Source: Lonicera japonica (Eukaryota > Streptophyta > Magnoliopsida > Dipsacales > Caprifoliaceae). Taken from it: a stretch of DNA of 64,000 bases. The notes beneath the pieces are model-generated. The model had not been told where the DNA came from. It did not search any database and saw only the letters and a list, made by a program, of their open reading frames with translations. Both the position numbers and the translations under genes were made by a program. Where the stretch lies: the NCBI GenBank assembly GCA_021464415.1, contig CM038465.1, positions 83,610,919 to 83,674,918 on the forward strand, written 5' to 3'. Positions within the stretch are counted from its first letter, which is position 1; every line of letters starts with the position of its first letter. Positions 12,226 to 23,540 of the stretch are shown here, one piece after another.

Positions 12226-12672
12226 ATAGTGGTAGTACTTACATTCGGGTGACCCGGTTATCAGTATCACAAGTAACGTGAAACCAAGTGCATGGATCTA
12301 CCAAAGTCGGATCCCAGCTCTGCAATACATTTTCTGGGTCCTTCACACCTCTCCTCAATGCATACAGAGCATCCCCTGTGTTCATTTTATATATTTATAT
12401 ATATATATACGCGTACCCATTTAACACCTGGAATAATTTTCTTTCTTTCTTTCTTTTTTTAGCATATTATTTAATTTAATGAAAAAAAAAACCAAATAGA
12501 AAAGATATGCAATATATAATATAATACCTAGCTACTAATTAATTAAGGCATAAATAAATAAATATATATATATATATATACCTTCCGTATTACAGTGTGT
12601 GGGCGTTGAAATTGATAGAAGACTGATGATAATGATAATTAGAGGAAGGCCAAGTAGAATCCAGTTCCTCAT
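9698..12672 (-). CDS. Small secreted leucine-rich repeat protein (LRR1 / SERK-ectodomain-like)
   Basis: Seven exons, read from the minus strand: 12672-12582, 12375-12243, 12109-12038, 11833-11690, 10153-10082, 9941-9870 and 9773-9698. They join without a phase break to 219 codons plus TGA. Three exons are exactly 72 nt and one is 144 nt, the usual one-repeat-per-exon pattern of LRR genes. The protein has a signal peptide of about 27 residues, an N-terminal cap with [19 protein letters not shown], about five LRRs such as [15 protein letters not shown], and the C-terminal motif [12 protein letters not shown]. It has no kinase or membrane anchor. This matches plant extracellular LRR proteins similar to SERK ectodomains, some linked to defence. 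All splice sites are GT/AG. The fourth intron (10154-11689) is swollen by two MITEs. Confidence 0.93.
10236..11028. mobile_element. Mutator-type MITE in the LRR gene intron
   Basis: 793 bp with long terminal inverted repeats of about 180-200 bp. The left end starts GGCTTAATAACATATTTGA and the right end is its complement. Perfect 9 bp target duplications ATGATTAAT lie at 10227-10235 and 11029-11037. There is no coding capacity. A (CT)n tract lies in the left arm. Confidence 0.88.
10295..10346. repeat. (CT)n microsatellite
   Basis: 26 CT dinucleotides in the left arm of the intronic MITE. Confidence 0.95.
11100..11430. mobile_element. Dumbbell-shaped MITE, probably truncated
   Basis: Two internal hairpins, at about 11178-11252 and 11350-11424, are built from the same pair of sequences: TTTTTTGATGAAATTTGGTGG and its complement separated by a short loop. 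The left part (CATAAGGACTTTAACTTAAGG) matches the element at 19430-20190. A matching right terminus is missing, so this copy is probably incomplete. Confidence 0.6.
12188..12222. repeat. (GA)n microsatellite
   Basis: About 17 GA units in the intron between LRR exons 2 and 3, close to the exon 2 donor. Confidence 0.95.
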
Positions 12673-12838
12673 TCTCGATCTGTACCTACTATTCGATCAA
12701 AGAGTAGCCGAAAACAAACTTGAAGGTCTTTTTTGATCACTTACAGAGAGAGATATTTGTATATCCTTTGATTAATTGATTGAAGCCAAGGACCGAGGAA
12801 GGCAAATTAAACAAAGATTCTAAGCTTTGTTGGGGGAA

Positions 12839-12846
12839 TTTATATA
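12839..12846 (-). promoter_or_regulatory. Candidate TATA box of the LRR gene
   Basis: The minus strand reads TATATAAA about 167 bp upstream of the LRR start codon. Distance and sequence are reasonable for a plant core promoter. Only about 100 bp further upstream the hAT element begins, so more distal promoter elements have been displaced by 4.2 kb. Confidence 0.5.
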
Positions 12847-13081
12847 AGGACTGAAAGAGTGAGTGGTCCTTGTTTCGATCAGCAAAACCATAAATACCCC
12901 CAGCCCCCCCACCCCACGCCAAAGAGTGATTTTGGGTGGTGGTCTCCACCAGTGGCGTAGTCAGGAATTTATACTCGGGAGTGCGCAATTTCTCTAAATT
13001 CAAAAGCTAAAATAATAATAATATAAATATAAAATTCTTACATCAACAAAAGTACTAAAATATAAAAATTACCTACAACAA

Positions 13082-15500
13082 TCATCTTCGAGACTTCATA
13101 TTTTGAAAACGTTGAATGACATCTTCGTTATCGATGGAGTTGAGCACATCTTTCTCGATATAAGCCACCAAACAATCATTTATGAAGTCATCCCCTAACT
13201 GATTTCGTAGTTGACTTTTGATTATTTTCATCGCTGAAAATATTCTTTCAATTGTTGCAGTTGCTACGGGTAAGAGTAGAGCCAACTTAATAAGCAAAAA
13301 GACCAATGGATAGACACGATGCTTCTTCAACCGAATCATTATTTTACAAAATTCACTAACCCCAGTAATTTCCACAATTCGATCGTCAGAGCGCATATCA
13401 ACAATATAAGTCTCAAGTTGATGTTCAAGCGCAATTAACTCTGTTCTTGAAAAATCGGATGGATAAAATTCGGCAAATCGAATCAATTTTCTCTTATCAA
13501 ATGCAGCGAATGACTCACTTGGATCAAGAGAAGAAATACACAATAACAATTCCATATTCACCTCATTAAAACGATTGTTTAACTCTAGAAGTAACGTATT
13601 TATCACGGTATAAAATAATTCAACGCGATAGTAATATAAATTTGTGTTCGCTTCAGAATTGCGACGTGATCTTCCTTGATGTACAAAAATATCCCCCTAT
13701 GTCTAAAACAAGTATATCCTCCTTAATACAAAAATCAGACACTAGACTTAGTAATGAATCCCACCCATCATCTCTCATCTTTTGTAACCGGCTTTTTGTT
13801 ACTTTTACTAACTGCATGGCATTAACAATATCTTGATCATCCCTTTGTAAAGCTTGAGACAATTCATTTGTAATTCCCAACACAATTTTCATTAAGTGTA
13901 AGACAAACACGAATTCAAAACACTGAATATGGTTTAATGTAATAATTACTTGGGCTATTTGAGTTGTGTCTGATCCATCATTTCCAACAATTAAAAGAAC
14001 TTCTATCACTGAGGAATATAAATCAATTAAACTTATTAGAGTACCATAGTGAGATCCCCAACGAATGTCTCCGGCCCGTTTTAATGTTGATTCTTGATTT
14101 AACCCATGGCCTATCAAAATTTCCCCACTACAAATACTTGCAATCACCTTTTCAAGCTGCTTTTCTCGAAGAATCTCTCTACGCTTACATGAAGCTCTAA
14201 CTATATTTGACAAATTTCTAACAACTTCAAAAAAAGTGCATATCTTTGGATGATCCCGCGCAACAGCTACAAGTATTAATTGAAGTTGTTGAGCAAAACA
14301 GTGTACATAATAAGCAGAAGGATTTTTCATTAATATCAAACTTTTTAGACCATTAAACTCTCCACGCATATTACTTGCTCCATCATATCCCTGTCCACGT
14401 AAACTTGATATACTAAGTCCATACTTTGATAAAAGAGAATCAATACCTACTTTAAGTGACAAAGCAGTGGTATCTTTCATATGTACTATACCTAGAAATT
14501 GCTCCATGACAAACCCCTTATCATCAACATAACGTAGAACAACTGCCATTTGCTCTTTTACGGACATATCAAGAGCCTCATCAACTAGAATTGAAAAAAA
14601 TTGATCTCCAATTTCTCTAATGATTGTATATGTGATCTCTGTTGCAAAAGAATTAACAATATCATATTGAATTGTAGACGAAATCAATTTAAGATTTTTT
14701 GGAGCATTCTTTAAGACAACTTTCTCAACTCCCTCATTTTGTTCAGAAAGAAATTGAAGAAGTTCAAGAAAGTTACCCCCATTTTTTGATTCTTCTGATT
14801 CGATATGCCCACGAAAAGCTAACCCTTACTTTAAAAGGAACTTAATACAATCAATGGAGGCGATTAAACGCGTACGATACTCAATTCTAGATTGATCAGA
14901 ATGACTAGACAAAAGAGTTTTAATATGCTGCTTCTGATTCATAAGATCTTCGCAAGACTTTCTGCAGCGATTATGTACACTATTGTGGGCTCCAACATGT
15001 TTATCAAACAAAGTCTTCTTCCTCCAATTATTAAAGCCGTCAATAATAAATGCGTCATAACCTCCTTGCATTCCATTTGGATCTTTAAAAAGAAAACAAT
15101 ATAAACAATACGCTGCATCTTTTGATACACTATATTCCAACCAATCACAATAATCATTAAACCATGAAGACACAAATCTACGCTTAACATGTCCTTCACC
15201 AGTCCAAGGAAAATCATGATTTTTTGGTTGACATGGGCCTTTTTGTAAATATGCTCGTCTCACATGCTCTCTATCATTAGGATCATAAGATCGTATACTT
15301 TTCCTCAACCCCGGATCAGATTGAACCTCTAAATTAGAAGAAACATTTATAGGATTGACATCAACATTCGGAATAGCGGAATTAATGCTTGGAATGGTAG
15401 AACTCGTACCTACATTTTGACGATTGGAGGAGGAGCTTGTTCCAATTTTGCTATAATACTTCTTTATTCTAAACTCAACCCTATACCATTAATATACAAT
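13082..15500 (-). pseudogene. hAT transposase, zinc finger MYM-type protein 1-like, disrupted
   Basis: In order on the minus strand: a TTF-type zinc-finger region (15308-14830; WFNDYCDWLEYSVSKDAAYC then CLYCF), the DUF4371 transposase core (14687-13700; SILVDEALDMSVKEQMA, GQGYDGASNMRGE, IRWGSHYGTL), and the hAT C-terminal dimerisation domain (ATIERIFSAMKIIKSQLRNQ near 13250-13180). Two lesions are visible. One is an in-frame TAA at 14828-14826 directly after FLLK, where related proteins usually continue with Gln. The other is a frame change near 13690-13700. An upstream open stretch to about 15480 looks coding but lacks an ATG at the expected start (it reads ATA AAG AAG). The element is otherwise nearly complete, so it was probably lost recently. 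Confidence 0.88.
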
Positions 15501-15706
15501 TAACTAAAGAGTCTAATAATTAACTAAATCAAATAAAGCTTTAAAATCAAAAAATACAAGTATTAATCTCTCTTTCCAACAATTAATATTTATTGGTTTT
15601 CATTTAGATTCATTACTCTCTCAAATATAAATTATGAAATAAAATTAGCCATATCGCCTATATCCATTCATAATTTTATACATAAAATTGAGCCTTAAAA
15701 TCAACC

Positions 15707-17154
15707 CTACAAAATTAAGCCCTAAAATCAAATATACAAAATTAAGCCCTAAATCAAGCTCCAACAAAATTAAGCCCTAAAATCAAGCTCCAATAAAATT
15801 AAGCCCTATAAAATTAAGCCATAAATTCAACCCTACAAAATTTTGCCCTAAAATTAACCTTACAAAATTAAGCCCTAAAATCAAGCTCCAACTAATTTTA
15901 CACAATTACACATATATTGAGATCATAAATGATATATGTATTCATGATTTATAATATATATCATAGAAAAATTAGCATTTATCGCTATAAAAAGAAAAGG
16001 AAAAGAAAAGGGATTTTTATTTACCTTGCTTCGTTGCTCGGTAGTCTGCTGTGAGTGAGCTGTCCAGGAGTGAGTGCAGAGTGCGTGACTGAGCCATAAG
16101 AGAGAGAGAGAATGGCTTGCTGTGAGAGAGAAGAGAATAGCAAAAGAGAGATAAAATAAAGAAGAGCAGCTGAGCAGAGAGCTTGTTGGTTGCTGCGTGT
16201 GTGTGTCGTGTGCGGAAGCAGGGAAATAAAAGGAGAGGCAGAACCGCAGAAGGCTAAAGAGCTGTTAGCTCTTTAAAGTTAACTTTATTTCTCAAAACCC
16301 CTCAATTATAAAACTAAGCATATAAGTCCCTAACCTTCTTTTTTTTTTGAAAAAAAATCCGAAATGCTCGGGGGTGCGTCCGCACACCCTCATACATTAC
16401 TGGAGACGGCCCTGCTACAAAATTAAGCCCTAAAATCAAATATACAAAATTAAACCCTAAATCAAGCTCCAACAAAATTAAGCCCTAAAATCAAGCTCCA
16501 ATAAAATTAAGCCCTATAAAATTAAGCCATAAATTCAACCCTACAAAATTTTGCCCTAAAATTAACCTTACAAAATTAAGCCATAAAATCAAGCTCCAAC
16601 TAATTTTACATAATTACACATATATTGAGATCATATATGATATATCTATTCATGATTTATAATATATATCATAGAAAAATTAGCATTTTTCGCTATAAAA
16701 AGAAAAGGAAAAGAAAAGGGATTTTTATTTACCTTGCTTCGTTGCTCGGTAGTCTGCTGTGAGTGAGCTATCCAGGAGTTAGTGCAGAGTGCGTGAGTGA
16801 GCTATCCAGGAGTTAGTGCAGAGTGCGTGACTGAGCCGTAAGAGAGAGAATGGCTTGCTGTGAGAGAGAAGAAAATAACAAAAGAGAGATAAAAGAAAGG
16901 AGAGCAGCTGAGCAGAGAGCTTGTTGGTTGATGCGTGTGTGTGCCGTGTGCGAAAGTAGGGAAATAAAAGGAGAGGCAGAACCGCAGAAGGCTAAAGAGC
17001 TGTTGGCTCTTTTAAGTTAACTTTATTTCTCAAAACCCCTCAACTATAAAACTAAGCATATAAGTTTCTGACGTTTTTTTTTTCTTTTGAAAAAAAATCC
17101 GAAATGCTCGGGGGTGCGTCCGCACACCCTCGTACATTACTGGAGACGCCCCTG
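15707..17154. repeat. Tandem duplication of the hAT 5' terminal region
   Basis: Copy A (15707-16414) and copy B (16415-17154) are near-identical from CTACAAAATTAAGCCC to GGAGACG(G/C)CCCTG. Copy B carries an extra short duplication of about 33 bp around GAGCTATCCAGGAGTTAGTG. Each copy ends in the hAT terminal sequence, so an end-like sequence is also present internally at 16414. Within each copy, AAAATTAAGCCCTAAAATC recurs several times. Confidence 0.88.
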
Positions 17155-19049
17155 GTCTCCACACTTTCACTAATACCACATACTTATTAATAGTTACTAT
17201 GAGCACTGTTTAATAGGATACCACACATATCTAAATAAAGTCTTTCTATCAAGAGGGCACTTAATCTACTCAACTGCATCATACTAAGTCCCCTTTTCTA
17301 TCAAGATAGTTTCATAATGTGTAGGTTGTAACAACTTAATTAGTTATTTTGTTTCCATATGTTTTGACATACTATAAAGGTGCGATTTTAAACTTAATAA
17401 TGCAGTTGAACCTGAAGATTCGTATGCCAATTATGTGAAGTTAAATAAGTTATTTTTATTAAATCCGGACTAAAACATTAAGTTTCAACAAAAATACAAC
17501 TTTGAATGTTAAATGTTAAGTGTGTAGTATACAAAAAAAAAATTATTGAAGAACAAGCCTTGGTCTTTCTAAAAAATATGTTAAAAGCACAAGGTCTCTT
17601 AATCACACTTATGTCAAACGTTAAGTATTGAAAACATAAACCCTAGAAATATGACTACCAAATTTTCCTTTTGATATGTAGCTAGCCGTAATTGAATAAA
17701 TATGGAAGATAATTAAGAAAGAATAATGTGATAATGATGAAAAGAAAGAAGATGAGATGGTCAATGGTGTACATTTGTATTCATCTTTACATATATGCTT
17801 GTCTTTGTATATGTATGTATTTTGAGACACCGCATTTTTTCCCATTACTTTTGAACACTAGGGTTTTATAAATGGTGCGTCTAAAAAGATACAAATAATT
17901 ATTAAAAGTGTGGATGCCTTGAGTTAATTCGATAGTGTCCTTAGCAACATCATTCTTTAATTTTTTTATATATTTTTAAATTAATTTAATAAATAATGTA
18001 CGTGTCTCTTAAAAAATTTTGTCAATTTGATACATAGAGTGTAGTACGTATAGATTTTATTTAATAGAGTGGTGGGGTTCGTCTTTCTAGGATTAGTTTG
18101 TTTTTGGTCCATTCATGGATTTCGTATCCCAAAACGTACTCGTGTGTTAGTTAATGGCATTAAATTCTATAAATGAACAAAACAAATGAACGACGTGTTT
18201 TCATTCAAAACTACTTTTATATCAAGCAATCCACCCACCACACATTAAATATGATTAATGACGGATTGAGTTGGGTTGGCATTTTCACAATCACCCTTGT
18301 GATTTGTCTAGTTCAATTTATTTAATATCTATAAATATGTTAGATATGTATTTTAATTTGTGACAATAAAAAAAATTAATGTTAATATATATAGTCAGGG
18401 AAGGTATATTTTTCGAGTTGTTAACTTTGAGTACTAATTAATTAATTAAAGCCATTAATTCAGTTAATTAGATCCAGTGGTGTTATAAATAAATAACGGA
18501 AAAAAGAAGAAGATCGAGGAGCTACGTACGTGCACTCCAGTACTGAAATTGGGGGGGGGAAGAAATTAAAAAGTAAGAGGAGAATAACATATAATTTAGG
18601 AGGGGATGATGGTACTTGGTAGCGTGTAGCAGTAGAGCAGGAGGAGGAAGGAGCTGGCATTTGTTTAAGCCGGCCAACAGTGACGTATGTAGGTGATCAA
18701 AGGTTAATTAACCAAACTTCTTCAACTATTGGTACAAAATTGTTATTGAGAGAACTTTGAGATCGATTAATAATGCTTAACCAGCTTTTAGCGGCAGCCA
18801 CGCATCACAAACGGGAATTAATCAAAATGCGCAAAAATTAGCCCAAACACTCTATTAGGTAACTCTCAAAAAACCAAAAAAAAAAACAACAAATTATTAA
18901 TTATTTATGGCAGGCAATTAACAATAAAAAGGTAAATAAATAAATAAACAAAACGGAGCTGCAGATCGAGATATATAGTAAGGAGCTAAAAATCATTTAT
19001 ATATAACTTAAGTGTGTGTTCAAATCAAGATTTGTAGCAATATTAATTA
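17155..19049. other. Intergenic, no gene seen
   Basis: AT-rich, with scattered short frames of no recognisable family. Confidence 0.4.
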
Positions 19050-19334
19050 CTCCCTCCGTCCCAATTTAATTGTCCACTATTCTATTTTTGGATGTCCTAA
19101 AATAGTTATCCACTTTCTATATTTAGTAAGTCATTAATTAGAACACTTTCTATTATTTTCAATATCACCCTTTAAGATATCACCACTTTTTTTATTCCTG
19201 GTCCCGCCACCTTTTTTTATTAAGAGAAAAGTAAATGTCATTTTTAGAAATAAGCATTTTCTCTTAAAGTAATTATTATGTCTCCTTAAGTTTTAGTTTT
19301 TTAAAGTTGGACAACTAAATTAAGACGGAGGGAG
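19050..19334. mobile_element. Stowaway-type (Tc1/mariner) MITE
   Basis: 285 bp. It starts CTCCCTCCGTCCCAATTTAA and ends with the inverted counterpart (TTAAGACGGAGGGAG). It is flanked by TA on both sides (19048-19049 and 19335-19336). The CTCCCTCCGTCCC terminus is the hallmark of plant Stowaway elements. No coding capacity. Confidence 0.92.
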
Positions 19335-19429
19335 TAATTAATACTACTAGACTAGTGGCTTACCCACCCTAGCTAGCTCTCATGACAGCAGGTTTTGTCC
19401 ACTAGGTTTCAAAATGAATATATATATAC

Positions 19430-20190
19430 AGAGCATTTTTCATAAGGACCTTAACTTAATGTTCTTATTTACAGATTTACTCTTTTGACATGCTTTCTGA
19501 TGGAATTTTTTGATGAAATTTGGACATATATATATAGGAGAAAGATCTAAAGAGGACCATTTTTTTGGTCCTTAAATGCGGACCAATTATTTTGAGAGGG
19601 CAAACGGATGAAATTTTTTATGAAACTTGGTGAAGATGATCTCCGTGATTAGTAGATTATCTCCGCCAATTTTCATCAAAAAATTCAACCGGGAAGTAGG
19701 TTAGCTAAAAATCTTAAATTTTAACGGCTAAAAATGCACATATATATCAATTTTTTAGTTAACCCTTTTCCCAATTGAATTTTTCGATGAAAATTGGCGG
19801 AGGTAATCTACTAATCATGGAAATTATTTTCATTAAATTTCATCAAAAAAATCATCCGTTTACTCCCTCAAAATGACCGGTCCGCATTTGAGGACCAAAA
19901 AGTTGGTCCACTTAGATCCTTTCCCTATATATATCTATTTCTGATTGAAAAATATTGGATATATATATATATATATATCTATTTTTGAACAAGAATTTTT
20001 CAATCATATAGTTAACCCACTTCCCGGTTGAATTTTTTGATGAAATTTGGTGGAGATGTTCTACACACGATGAAGAACATCCCCACCAAATTTCATTAAA
20101 AAATTTCATCGAAAAGCGTGCCAAAAAGGCAAGTTCGCAAATAAGGACCTCAAGTTAAGGTCATTACTTAAAATTTTTCATATATATATA
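19430..20190. mobile_element. MITE related to the one in the LRR intron, interrupted by a second MITE
   Basis: The left part (CATAAGGACCTTAACTTAAT) and right part (ACCTCAAGTTAAGGTCATTA) are inverted relative to each other. The right half has the same hairpin as 11178-11252. The left arm breaks off at GATGAAATTTGG (about 19522), where AT-repeat sequence and the 19537-19925 element begin. Confidence 0.6.
19537..19925. mobile_element. Nested MITE with long inverted repeats
   Basis: It starts GGAGAAAGATCTAAAGAGGACC and ends with the inverted counterpart GGTCCACTTAGATCCTTTCCC. The two halves fold almost completely on each other. It is flanked by TATATATAT on both sides, compatible with a 9 bp Mutator-type duplication but uninformative because the target is an AT repeat. 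Confidence 0.7.
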
Positions 20191-21465
20191 TATATGTACA
20201 TACAAGGTAAAGTTAAGACCACTATTTTTCTCTTGACCAACTTATTAATCTAGCTTAATTTTTTGTTTGTGTAAACAACAACGTAATAAACGATTATATT
20301 ATCATTACTTACTAGCTAGAGTAGTAATGCAATGGCCCAACACATGCTTAATTATTTGTTTCATTAAACAAGATTGATGGTATACTAAATAATACGTGCG
20401 TACTAAAGTTATTGTACAAATGTATACATTGTATAAAATGTTACATTAATTTATAGCGTTGGTCCAGTGACTTTATTAAATTTACGTGCAAATTAAGACT
20501 AGATTTATTTAGTGAAATTAATATCTCGTGCACTCAATTATAAATTACTAGTAATTATTTTAGGGCAGTTTGGTTGATGGAGAATGTCCCGCCAGGAGTT
20601 GCTCCTCCAAAACACCATGATTAAATGGGGCCGGCCGGGCATTTGAATTTTGGAGGGATCATTCATCATCGCATCCTCAAAAGAAGCGACTTTGACTAAG
20701 CTTAAATAAATAAATACTAGTACGTACAACTGCCATTACTTCGTCTTCTTAATTTACCTTTTTCAAGTGAAAATCAATCAATCAAAAGTGAAGGTGGAAA
20801 AGTTGAAAGAAACCATTATTATTATTAAATTAATTAATTAATTAAGATGGAGCCGAGACTTCCTTTTTTTTTTTTTTTTTCTTTCTAGTTTCCCTTTCTC
20901 AAATCATCAAATATTATATTTAAAGGTTTTCTAACTACCGGCATACCTTTTAAAAAGACTAATAAAAGATTTTGGATTGGATATTTTGACCATTGAAATG
21001 ACTTAATTAATTCCCTATCCTCTCCCTCTCCAGTGCAAAGCAAAACTTACTGCCACGTTAGCAGCTAATGATTACCATTCCCGCTCTCCTGTGTTTTTTT
21101 TTTTTTTTTTTTTTTTTAATTTTGAATTCTTTCTAACCACCTCTTTTAGTGATTACCTGCCAGGAAAGTTTTTCATTTCTTTCGGTGGTACTGTACAAGT
21201 TTACAGTCACACCGACACCGTATGTATATATATAAGAGTCCCACCACCATTATCATCGCCATATATCCCCTTAATTAATTCCCCTTTACAATTACAATTA
21301 ACTAACTATGGGTGATATAGATAAACTTGATCAGCGTAAGATTTTAAATACTAATGCTTAAACTTGTAGCTATACCCCAGCAAAGTAATTTCAGATTTAT
21401 ATTTTTTTTCGGTTAATTTATTGTTTCCGGACTAACTTTTGTCTTCTCCGGCCTCTATACATTTG
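20191..21465. other. Intergenic, no gene seen
   Basis: Contains long T tracts (20865-20880, 21094-21118). No coding or RNA feature is supported. Confidence 0.4.
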
Positions 21466-21955
21466 GGTTTCGTTTGATTCGGGTATTAAAAAGTGGAATG
21501 AGATTATTAATACACTTTTTTTATAATACTTTATTTGATTCGCACAAATATGCTAAGATTACTAATACCGATAATAACTTAATACTACTCTTTGTAGTAT
21601 AATTTAATACTAGGAGAGGTGGTATTATTTATTCAGGATTAAGAAAAATGAACCATATATTTTCAAAAATGCCACTACTACTACTACTACTATATTATTA
21701 TTATTTTAATTTATTTTTAAAATTTTTTCTTCAAAATATATATATTTTTATATTTTTTTTAGTCCAAAATATAATCTTGTATACAAGTTACAGAACTAAA
21801 TATAATATTAACATCAGCATGATATATTCCAGTACTAATGCTGTATGAATCAAATAGAGTATTGGTATTAAATTAATACCAAGATTAATAGTCCAGTACT
21901 ATTAATACTGGTATTATTGATCTCACTAACCCTAATACCTGAATCAAACGAGGTC
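21466..21955. mobile_element. Palindromic MITE, superfamily unresolved
   Basis: The left end CGTTTGATTCGGGTATTA and the right end TAATACCTGAATCAAACG are complementary. Further inward, GAGATTATTAATAC-type segments also pair. Target duplications were not identified with confidence. Confidence 0.6.
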
Positions 21956-21989
21956 TTCATGTTTTACGCAAAATCAAACTCTATTTTTC

Positions 21990-22066
21990 TGGTTATAATT
22001 TTAGTTTCTTTTCATTTTAGAAAATAATAATAATAATAATAATTTTAGTTTCTTTTCATTTTAGAA

Positions 22067-22131
<65 letters not shown>
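21990..22131. repeat. Duplicated segment plus (AAT)n microsatellite
   Basis: TTTTAGTTTCTTTTCATTTTAGAAAATAAT occurs twice, each followed by AAT repeats; the second run (about 22067-22131) has over 20 units. Confidence 0.9.
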
Positions 22132-22132
<1 letters not shown>

Positions 22133-23413
22133 GTTATTATTTTGGTGTGGTTGGTTGGCTCAACGACCTTTTAAGCGGTAAGCAACATCCAGCGTGGTTT
22201 ATCTGTGCTATGGGCCGGCCCAGGAAATCAAAGTGCGCTGAGATAAAGGCTCAGAAGCCTATGTACTCCAACGGCCTAACTCATCTCTTTCGTTTGAATT
22301 TTGAGTCACTCTTATAATTTAAAATGGTGATTTTAAATATAAAACTTGAATTTCATTAACTAATTTTAATTTAATCTTTTGAGATGAATTACAAAAAGCT
22401 CTTAATGTGAAATTATGATTGCAGGAAAAAAATAAAACCCGAACCAAACAAACAGTATTAGTTAAATACCTATGCAAAATCACTTTCTTTCTTTTTTTTT
22501 TTTAAAGATTCACAATAGTGATAATAATATATTCGGCAAACTTTTTTTTCTTTTCCTCCTTTCACCTCATTCTTCCTGAGAAAAAAAAAAGAGAAAAGGT
22601 CAATACTCAAAAGGGCATGGGGACATTGTTGGGCCATGTATAGGCGAAGGTGGGTAGCCCACCTCGTCTTTTCCTTTAAAAAAGGTTTTACAAGTGACGG
22701 CCTTTTCAAAAGAAAAAAGAAAAAAAGGAGGCAATTAGACACAATGGTTCATTATAATAATAATAATATAATTATAAAGAACACTTAAAAATTAACCATG
22801 TAAATTAAGGATACTATAAAAAAAAGACACTAATACCTATTCCTTATAATATCTCACGTGTCATTATGATACTAACAGCAACCAGAAGGTGCTAAATGCA
22901 TTTAGTACCTTCTGAGCACCAACCAAAAGGTGATAAATGCATTTAGCACTGCGATCAAATTTAGCACTAATGAATTTCATGCAATCTTTCGATAAGTTTT
23001 AGGTAAAACCTTTTGAATTAATAGATTTAGATTAAAAAACTTCCTATTGTTTTTATCCCGAACTAACTTAGGAATTTGGCGGTGCTTATAAGAATCCAAA
23101 ATTGCCAAGTTGTGAAAACTACCCATTGCCAAGTTACCAAGCATTCTAACGGTCATTACAACAAACACCTGAAATGCTTCTTCATCATACATATATAAAT
23201 CCCACATTACAGCTTATTTATGCACATGACTATTAAATCAGAAAAGTAAAAAAACTATAAAATAATACATAGTATTACGTATATTTATGTTCTTAAAATT
23301 AAATAATGTGCGTGAGAAAAAAAGGATAAAAAAATGCAGTCGTATAATCAACTCAATCCAGTGTGGAGTGTATTTATGTTTAAATTTGAAGTAATAGGAG
23401 GGTGCGCAATTAC
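22132..23413. other. Intergenic downstream of the mARC exon fragment
   Basis: Searched by eye on the minus strand for the next mARC exon, expected to begin FRWDRQW. No such sequence was seen. Short frames here resemble no known family. Confidence 0.4.
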
Positions 23414-23540
23414 CAATGGGAGTGAGGGGTGCTTGAGAAAGAGAGATTCCACGGCATGATTTAATGGGATATACAAATATTGATTTCACTTTTGCTTCTC
23501 TTGTTTCTATTGTTGATGATGATGATATTCCCTCTTCCAT
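23414..23540 (-). pseudogene. Orphan first exon of a MOSC-domain / mARC-like protein
   Basis: From ATG at 23540 the minus strand encodes 42 codons, with a serine/acid-rich start followed by KSIFVYPIKSCRGISLSQAP and LTPIG. It then reaches a GT donor at 23413. The motif is the N-terminal beta-barrel start of the MOSC protein family, which in plants and animals includes mitochondrial amidoxime-reducing component (mARC), a molybdenum-cofactor enzyme. The split after the first base of the codon following LTPI agrees with the usual exon border. No later exon was found before the next gene on this strand, so this is a truncated copy or a gene with an unusually long intron. An upstream in-frame ATG at 23588 is less likely, because the leader is purine-rich low-complexity sequence. 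Confidence 0.7.

Larger units (their letters stand above)
12950..17154 (-). mobile_element. hAT transposon with ZMYM1-like transposase
   Basis: 4205 bp, bounded by perfect 8 bp target duplications GTCTCCAC (12942-12949 and 17155-17162). The left end starts CAGTGGCGTAGTCAG and the complement of the right end starts CAGGGGCGTCTCCAG. This is a short imperfect inverted repeat typical of the hAT superfamily. The transposase lies on the minus strand. About 700 bp next to the right end is present twice. The element sits 278 bp upstream of the LRR gene start codon. Confidence 0.92.

Noticed and set aside
22470..22742. 90-codon minus-strand frame
   Set aside because: Low-complexity A/T tracts; no conserved motif or splice context.
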